Assembly: GCF_009795885.1 (NCBI RefSeq)
Contig: NZ_WTEV01000001.1
Coordinates: 1 to 64,000, forward strand
Source: Gilliamella sp. Pas-s25
Lineage (GTDB): Bacteria; Pseudomonadota; Gammaproteobacteria; Enterobacterales; Orbaceae
Direction: 5' to 3'
DNA length: 64,000 nt
The notes beneath the pieces are model-generated. The model was not told where the DNA came from, did not search any database, and worked only from the letters and a program-made list of their open reading frames with translations. The position numbers and the translations under genes are program-made. Below, piece after piece: positions 58,943 through 64,000 of the stretch (positions are counted from its first letter, which is position 1; each line of letters starts with the position of its first letter).

Positions 58943-59610
58943 ATATTATTGATCTGTTTTTGCAAGCAGGTTTGTTAGTAAAATGCGTTATGCTGTTGTT
59001 ACTTATTTTTTCTGTTATGTCGTGGGCTATTATATTTCAACGAACTAAAATCTTAGGTAAAGCAACGAAACAAATTGAACAATTTGATAATAGCTTTTGG
59101 GCCGCTGATGATTTAAATGTGTTATTTGATAAAGCAAAATTTAATAAAGAAGATATTAGTGGTACAGAACATATTTTCTATTCAGGTTTTAAAGAGTTTT
59201 CACGTCTATATCAAATTAACCCAAATATGGCTGAATCGGCTTTAGATGGTGCATCACGCTCTATGCGCTTAGCAATGAATCGTGAGCTTGATATTTTAGA
59301 ATTGCGTATCCCTTTTTTAGGTACAGTGGGTTCTATTAGTCCATATATTGGTTTGTTTGGTACTGTCTGGGGTATTATGAATGCATTTATTTCTTTAGGC
59401 TCTGCTAAACAAGCAACATTACAAATGGTTGCACCCGGGATTGCTGAGGCATTGATTGCAACTGCAATTGGTTTATTTGCCGCTATTCCTGCGGTTCTTG
59501 CCTATAATCGCTTGTCATTAAGTGTCAACCGAATTGAACAAAGCTACCTTAACTTTATTGATGAATTTTCAGCAATTTTACAACGTCAAGCCGTTGCTGT
59601 CAGGAAATAA
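58939..59610 (+). CDS. tolQ: Tol-Pal proton channel subunit TolQ
   Basis: 223 residues, three membrane helices (about 15-35, 130-155, 170-192). L-F-G-T-V-W-G-I-M and the Thr/Ala-rich third helix are ExbB/TolQ features. Works with TolR and TolA to energise outer-membrane constriction at division. Confidence 0.96.
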   Translation: MNIIDLFLQAGLLVKCVMLLLLIFSVMSWAIIFQRTKILGKATKQIEQFDNSFWAADDLNVLFDKAKFNKEDISGTEHIFYSGFKEFSRLYQINPNMAESALDGASRSMRLAMNRELDILELRIPFLGTVGSISPYIGLFGTVWGIMNAFISLGSAKQATLQMVAPGIAEALIATAIGLFAAIPAVLAYNRLSLSVNRIEQSYLNFIDEFSAILQRQAVAVRK

Positions 59611-59612
59611 TT

Positions 59613-60032
59613 ATGAGTAGACGTTCACGTTATACACCTAAATCTGAAATCAATATCGTACCTTTGCTTGATGTATTATTAGTGCTAGTGCTTATTTTTA
59701 TGGCAACAGCGCCAATTATTAGTCAAAGTGTTGAGGTTGATCTGCCACAAGCGTCGGAATCTAAAACGGTCTCCTCTTCAGAAAATAAACCAATCATTAT
59801 TGAAGTGTCAGGTATTGGTATATATTCATTGATTATTGATCAGAACCGTCAATCTAATTTACCACAAGAACAAATTGTTGCAGAAGTTAAGCAACAGATG
59901 TCACTTAACGAAAAAGCTGTTTTTTTAGTTGGTGGCGCTAAAGATGTTCCCTATGAAGAAATTATAAAAGCGTTGAATTTATTACAATCTGCAGGTGTTA
60001 AGTCTGTAGGTTTAATGACTCAACCAATTTAA
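59613..60032 (+). CDS. tolR: Tol-Pal proton channel subunit TolR
   Basis: 139 residues. One helix with the proton-path Asp: I-V-P-L-L-D-V-L-L-V-L. Periplasmic ExbD-like domain with V-D-L-P-Q-A. Two bases after tolQ. Confidence 0.96.
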   Translation: MSRRSRYTPKSEINIVPLLDVLLVLVLIFMATAPIISQSVEVDLPQASESKTVSSSENKPIIIEVSGIGIYSLIIDQNRQSNLPQEQIVAEVKQQMSLNEKAVFLVGGAKDVPYEEIIKALNLLQSAGVKSVGLMTQPI

Positions 60033-60059
60033 ATAAAATAATATAGCAAGAAGTTTGCA

Positions 60060-61175
60060 ATGTCTTATAAGTCAAATTCAAAATTAAGTATAGCTATTAT
60101 AGTATCCATTATATTACATGTGATTTTAATTATTATTTTGGGTTACCGAGCTATGTATGATAACGATGTTAACTATGGTAGCGTTAATGGAAATGCAATT
60201 GATGCTATTATGGTTGATCCTTCCGTCATGACCGAACAATACCAAAGGCAATTAAAGGCACAGGTTAGCCAAAAACAAGCAGAACAACAAAGGCAGCAAC
60301 AAGTAGATGAGCAGGCTCAAAAACTACAAGAGCAGCAGCTTGCCCAACAACAGCGACTTAAAGAGCTAGAAAAGGAGCGTTTAAAAGTTGAACAGCTACA
60401 AAGGCAAGAAGCAGAGGCTGCACAAGCTGCACAGCTAGCAAGGCAAAAAGAAGAAGAAGCTCGCAAAGTAAAAGAACAGTTAGAAGAGCAAAAAAGACAG
60501 GCTGAAAAACAGCGTTTAGAGCAACAGCAGGCTGAATTAGCAAAGCAAAAAGCAGAGCAAGAGGCTAAATTAAAAGCAGAGCGAGAATTGTTGGATAAAC
60601 AACGAGAAGAAACTTTGCGTAAACAACAAGAATTGGCGAAACAAGAAGCTAAAGCTAAAGCTGAGCAAGAACTTATTGAAAAGCAACGAATTGAAAATGA
60701 ACGTAAACAAGAAGAATTAAATAAGCAAAAAGAAGAACAAGCAAAAAGACAAGCCGCTGAAAAAGCCGCTGCAGAAAAGGCTGCCGAAAAAGCAAAAAAA
60801 GCCGCACAAGCTAAAAAAGATAAAGAACTTGATAATCTGCTAGGTGGATTGACATCAGGCGCACCAACTCCATCAGGTGGTGCCGCTGCTCGTAAAGGTG
60901 TTTCAGATGGAGAACTTAATAAATATAAATCTTTAGTTCAAAATGCCATCAGTAATAAGTTTATTAATCCTAACAAATTATATAGTGGTCGAAATTGTGT
61001 GTTAGATATTCAAATAGCACCTGATGGCTTATTACTTGATGTTAGTGCAAAAGGTGGTGATGACGCATTATGTCGAGAAGCGCTTGCGGCGACTAAACAA
61101 GCTGTAATTCCCAAACCTGCAAGTGGTTTTTATAATCAAGTCAAAACGATGACAATTGACTTTCAACCGAAATAA
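60060..61175 (+). CDS. tolA: Cell envelope integrity protein TolA
   Basis: 371 residues. Membrane helix at residues 10-30 with S-I-I-L-H-V-I-L near the start; a very long Gln/Lys/Glu/Ala-rich helical domain (about 60-260); C-terminal globular domain with the paired Cys in N-C-V-L-D-I and D-A-L-C-R-E-A. Connects TolQR to Pal. tolB and pal, which usually follow, are not here; hslV comes next. Confidence 0.94.
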   Translation: MSYKSNSKLSIAIIVSIILHVILIIILGYRAMYDNDVNYGSVNGNAIDAIMVDPSVMTEQYQRQLKAQVSQKQAEQQRQQQVDEQAQKLQEQQLAQQQRLKELEKERLKVEQLQRQEAEAAQAAQLARQKEEEARKVKEQLEEQKRQAEKQRLEQQQAELAKQKAEQEAKLKAERELLDKQREETLRKQQELAKQEAKAKAEQELIEKQRIENERKQEELNKQKEEQAKRQAAEKAAAEKAAEKAKKAAQAKKDKELDNLLGGLTSGAPTPSGGAAARKGVSDGELNKYKSLVQNAISNKFINPNKLYSGRNCVLDIQIAPDGLLLDVSAKGGDDALCREALAATKQAVIPKPASGFYNQVKTMTIDFQPK

Positions 61176-61194
61176 TTTTTATACGCAAACACGA

Positions 61195-61212
61195 TGTTTT
61201 CTGAAACTTTTT
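61195..61212 (+). repeat. Dispersed 18-bp motif, copy 2
   Basis: Exact second copy of the motif at 16754-16771 (see there), 19 bp past the tolA stop in the 148-bp interval before hslV. Confidence 0.6.
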
Positions 61213-61323
61213 TACAATAAATTATCTATATCTTCAAATGTGAATATTGAAATTACATTAATCATCCCAATATATCCTCTATTCATTTCGAATCAAGTTT
61301 TTAAGTAAAAGAAGGAGCAGAAC

Positions 61324-61851
61324 ATGACAACAATTGTCAGTGTCCGTCGTGAGGGGCAAGTCGTTATTGGTGGTGATGGTCAAGTCACGTTAGGCGAACG
61401 TATTATTATGAAGGGTAATGCCCGTAAAGTTCGTCGTTTATATAATAACAAAGTGATTGCAGGTTTTGCTGGTGGTACTGCTGATGCTTTTACACTATTT
61501 GAGTTGTTTGAGCGGAAATTAGAAATGCACCAAGGGCATTTAACCAAAGCCGCTGTTGAACTAGCTAAAGATTGGCGAACAGACAGAATGTTACGCAAAC
61601 TAGAAGCATTACTTGCTGTTGCTGATGAAAGTGCATCATTGATTATTACAGGTACGGGTGATGTTATCCAGCCAGAAGATGATTTAATTGCAATTGGGTC
61701 TGGCGGTCCTTATGCGCAAGCAGCGGCTCGAGCTTTACTAGATAATACCTCACTTTCTGCACACGATATCGTACAAAAATCATTGTCAATAGCGGGCGAT
61801 ATTTGTGTATATACCAATAACTTCCAAACTATTGAAGAACTCAATTACTAA
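61324..61851 (+). CDS. hslV: HslV protease subunit
   Basis: 175 residues. The catalytic N-terminal Thr follows Met (T-T-I-V-S-V-R-R); G-G-D-G-Q-V-T and A-I-G-S-G-G-P-Y-A are family motifs. Proteasome-like dodecamer powered by HslU. AAGGAG ribosome site. Confidence 0.97.
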   Translation: MTTIVSVRREGQVVIGGDGQVTLGERIIMKGNARKVRRLYNNKVIAGFAGGTADAFTLFELFERKLEMHQGHLTKAAVELAKDWRTDRMLRKLEALLAVADESASLIITGTGDVIQPEDDLIAIGSGGPYAQAAARALLDNTSLSAHDIVQKSLSIAGDICVYTNNFQTIEELNY

Positions 61852-61877
61852 TCAACCGAATTAAAGAGAATATTATT

Positions 61878-63206
61878 ATGTCTGAAATGACTCCTCGCGA
61901 AATTGTAAGCGAACTAAACCAACACATCATAGGACAAGATAAAGCAAAACGTTCTGTGGCTATAGCACTGCGTAATCGCTGGCGTCGCATGCAACTTGAT
62001 GAAACATTGCGTCATGAGGTTACGCCCAAAAATATACTTATGATTGGCCCAACAGGTGTTGGTAAAACGGAAATTGCAAGACGTTTAGCAAAATTAGCAC
62101 ATGCACCGTTTATTAAAGTCGAAGCGACTAAATTTACTGAAGTTGGTTATGTGGGTAAAGAAGTTGATTCCATTATTCGTGATTTAACCGATTCTGCGGT
62201 AAAAATGATCCGTCAACAAGCAATTGAACGCAACCGTAATAGAGCGGAAGAATTAGCAGAGGATCGGATTTTAGATGTACTTGTACCACCAGCTAAAGAT
62301 GGTTGGGGACAGGTTGAGAATAATTCTGATTCAGCTGCAAGGCAAGCTTTTCGCAAAAAACTACGTGAAGGTGCACTTGATGATAAAGAGATTGAAATTG
62401 AAGTCGCAGGTGTCAATATTGGTGTTGAAATTATGGCGCCTCCAGGTATGGAGGAGATGACTAATCAGTTACAGTCAATGTTTCAAAATTTAGGTGGACA
62501 AAAAACTAAACCACGGAAAATGAAGATCAAAGATGCATTTAAACAGTTAATTGAAGAAGAAGCTGCTAAATTAGTTAATCCTGATGATCTTAAACATGAA
62601 GCTATTGAGGCAGTTGAACAAAACGGAATTGTTTTTATTGATGAGATAGATAAAGTTTGTAAACGTGGTAACTCATCAGGTCCAGATGTTTCACGTGAGG
62701 GGGTGCAACGGGATCTGTTACCATTAGTTGAAGGTTGTACTGTGTCGACTAAACATGGCTCTGTTAAAACAGATCATATCTTGTTTATTGCTTCAGGTGC
62801 TTTCCAAACAGCAAATCCATCTGATTTAATCCCTGAATTGCAAGGTCGGTTGCCTATTCGAGTTGAATTACAAGCACTAACTAGTGAAGATTTTGAGCGT
62901 ATTTTAACTGAACCAAATGCTTCGCTTACTGTTCAATATAAGGCGCTAATGGCTACCGAAGGTGTTAATATCGATTTTACTCCTGACGGTATTCGTAAGA
63001 TTGCAGAATCAGCATGGCAAGTGAATGAGCAAAATGAAAATATTGGTGCGCGTAGATTGCATACTGTATTAGAGCGTTTGATGGAAGAAGTCTCATTTGA
63101 AGCTAGTGAACTTGATGGACAAACGGTTACAATTGATGCTAAATATGTTGGTGATCATTTAGATAAACTTGTTGCAGATGAAGATTTAAGTAAGTTTATT
63201 TTATAA
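61878..63206 (+). CDS. hslU: HslU ATPase subunit
   Basis: 442 residues. AAA+ motor: Walker [10 protein letters not shown] near residue 59, Walker [10 protein letters not shown], the I domain (about 110-240), and the C-terminus ending F-I-L that inserts into HslV. Pore loop G-Y-V-G is present. Operon partner of hslV. Confidence 0.97.
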   Translation: MSEMTPREIVSELNQHIIGQDKAKRSVAIALRNRWRRMQLDETLRHEVTPKNILMIGPTGVGKTEIARRLAKLAHAPFIKVEATKFTEVGYVGKEVDSIIRDLTDSAVKMIRQQAIERNRNRAEELAEDRILDVLVPPAKDGWGQVENNSDSAARQAFRKKLREGALDDKEIEIEVAGVNIGVEIMAPPGMEEMTNQLQSMFQNLGGQKTKPRKMKIKDAFKQLIEEEAAKLVNPDDLKHEAIEAVEQNGIVFIDEIDKVCKRGNSSGPDVSREGVQRDLLPLVEGCTVSTKHGSVKTDHILFIASGAFQTANPSDLIPELQGRLPIRVELQALTSEDFERILTEPNASLTVQYKALMATEGVNIDFTPDGIRKIAESAWQVNEQNENIGARRLHTVLERLMEEVSFEASELDGQTVTIDAKYVGDHLDKLVADEDLSKFIL

Positions 63207-63226
63207 TCAGCTTATATCTTAGACAT

Positions 63227-63255
63227 AAAAAAGGTGAGTTTTGCTCACCTTTTTT
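63227..63255. terminator. hslVU terminator (bidirectional)
   Basis: AAAAAAGGTGAG, loop TTTTG, CTCACCTTTTTT; 21 bp after hslU and 5 bp from the convergent gene's stop. Confidence 0.9.
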
Positions 63256-63259
63256 ATTG

Positions 63260-64000
63260 TTACTTTCTTAATAATTCTCCTAAAATATCGGTAGCTCTTG
63301 ATTTAGATTTCGAATTATCTTTAGAATTATGATTTTCTAATTTATCGCGAAGTTTTTCTAAACGTTCTTGTAATTTATCGCTCAGAACATCGGTAACTAA
63401 TTTGCCAATATCAATTTGGTAACGAAGCTTAGTAAATTGACCATAAATGCGTAGCGGTATTGTCAACTTTTGTAGTTTTGCAATAGTTTCATTTTTAGCA
63501 TTCCAGCCACCTAGCATTTTTAAGTTCAAATTTATATCCAAGTCCTGTTTTAATATTCCGACTTTGCCTGAACCATCAATGATATCAAGTGTTTCAGAAT
63601 TAGCAGTTAAAGTTGAAAATTCCAAATTACCTTGTTTCAAGCCAGCATTGGCCGAAATTTTATGAAATTCGGTATATTTTTTTTGATTTTCAGGTGTTAT
63701 GACATCTTTTGAATATTGAGCTACAGCATTTTGGATAATACTTTGAATATTCATATTGTTGAGTCTTGCATTAGTCACAATAATTGCCACATCACCCTGT
63801 AAGCTAGCTAATAATTTAGTGCCTGATATGCTGTTACTTTCTAAATCCCCAGTAGCGTTAAATAAACCTTCTAGATCATGAGCTGTATCTATTTGGTTAA
63901 AAAATGTATTTAAATCAACATCAGTTATCTTGGTATTAAGTTTGACTAGTGTATTTTTTTGTTTGCCATTTGCAATACCTGTTGCAACTATATGACCCTT
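63260..64000 (-). CDS. AsmA-family protein, C-terminal part (runs off window)
   Basis: Open from the right edge of the window to a stop at 63260, about 246 residues. No start is needed within the window: the frame is continuous through the GTG at 63790. Pattern L-K-L-N-T-K-I-T-D-V-D-L-N and I-P-L-R-I-Y-G-Q-F-T-K-L-R-Y-Q-I-D, followed by a basic helical tail, fits the AsmA C-terminal domain. AsmA proteins are inner-membrane anchored and implicated in lipid transport to the outer membrane. Full length and exact member cannot be judged. Confidence 0.75.
   Translation of the reverse strand, partial: KGHIVATGIANGKQKNTLVKLNTKITDVDLNTFFNQIDTAHDLEGLFNATGDLESNSISGTKLLASLQGDVAIIVTNARLNNMNIQSIIQNAVAQYSKDVITPENQKKYTEFHKISANAGLKQGNLEFSTLTANSETLDIIDGSGKVGILKQDLDINLNLKMLGGWNAKNETIAKLQKLTIPLRIYGQFTKLRYQIDIGKLVTDVLSDKLQERLEKLRDKLENHNSKDNSKSKSRATDILGELLRK

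Noticed and set aside
60230-60840. Repetitive DNA within tolA as a tandem repeat or CRISPR-like array
   Set aside because: The repetition comes from Lys/Gln/Glu/Ala codons of the TolA helical domain; no spacers or fixed unit length.

Overview
The window is an AT-rich stretch of a gammaproteobacterial chromosome. Core gene orders such as tusE-ftsB-ispD-ispF-truD-pcm, rsfS-rlmH-ybeY-corC-lnt, mrp/metG, tolC/nudF-cpdA, sucCD-cydABX-ybgC-tolQRA and hslVU are typical of the Enterobacterales/Pasteurellales/Orbales group. The low GC, the lectin-like adhesin and several gaps in these conserved clusters suggest an Orbaceae-like gut symbiont (Gilliamella/Frischella type). That placement is an inference, not proven by the sequence.

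Positions 1-12,400 are an accessory region in visible decay. It holds two multidrug efflux systems (a DHA2-type MFS pump and an EmrAB pair), two AraC-type regulators, the C-terminal half of a cytochrome P450, a frameshifted EntD/Sfp-type phosphopantetheinyl transferase, a FabG-like reductase and a flavin monooxygenase broken by frameshifts and an insertion sequence. Together these look like the tailoring, resistance and regulatory remains of a natural-product locus whose core synthase is not in the window. Two copies of the same IS3-family element face outwards from 86-9915. A vgrG (type VI secretion) start fragment, an IS5-type transposase scrap, a solo IS3 right end and an orphan C-terminal gene fragment show repeated rearrangement. 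The region stops about 570 bp from the 3' end of tRNA-Ser(UGA).

From 12,890 on the window is mostly conserved chromosome. 12.9-16.7 kb: tRNA-Ser, sulfur relay (tusE), division (ftsB), isoprenoid synthesis (ispDF), tRNA and protein modification or repair (truD, pcm). 16.8-18.8 kb: NAD salvage pair nadR-pnuC with an apparent NadR operator upstream. 19-22.4 kb: a MuiA-like protein and recD. 22.5-25.7 kb: glutamate/aspartate ABC transporter gltIJKL whose binding-protein gene has an in-frame stop. 26-29.7 kb: lnt-corC-ybeY-rlmH-rsfS. 30-32 kb: a lysine-rich small membrane protein and a possible phase-variable adhesin with a heptanucleotide repeat at its 5' end. 32.4-44 kb: glyA, an unrecognised 725-residue EF-hand membrane protein, uup, a SotB-like exporter, tpx, a DUF486 membrane protein, mrp and metG. 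44.3-53.2 kb: an SDR/LysR pair, tolC, nudF, cpdA, cls, yciA, yciB, fur, fldA. 53.4-63.2 kb: sucCD, the bd oxidase operon cydABX behind a textbook FNR site, ybgC-tolQRA (tolB-pal not adjacent), hslVU; an AsmA-like gene runs off the end.

Functionally the core part couples microaerobic respiration (cydABX under probable FNR control), envelope maintenance (lnt, tolQRA, tolC, cls, yciB, AsmA-like), iron and redox control (fur, fldA, mrp, tpx), NAD salvage and RNA/protein quality control (ybeY, rsfS, rlmH, hslVU). The first 12 kb carries the most unusual structure.
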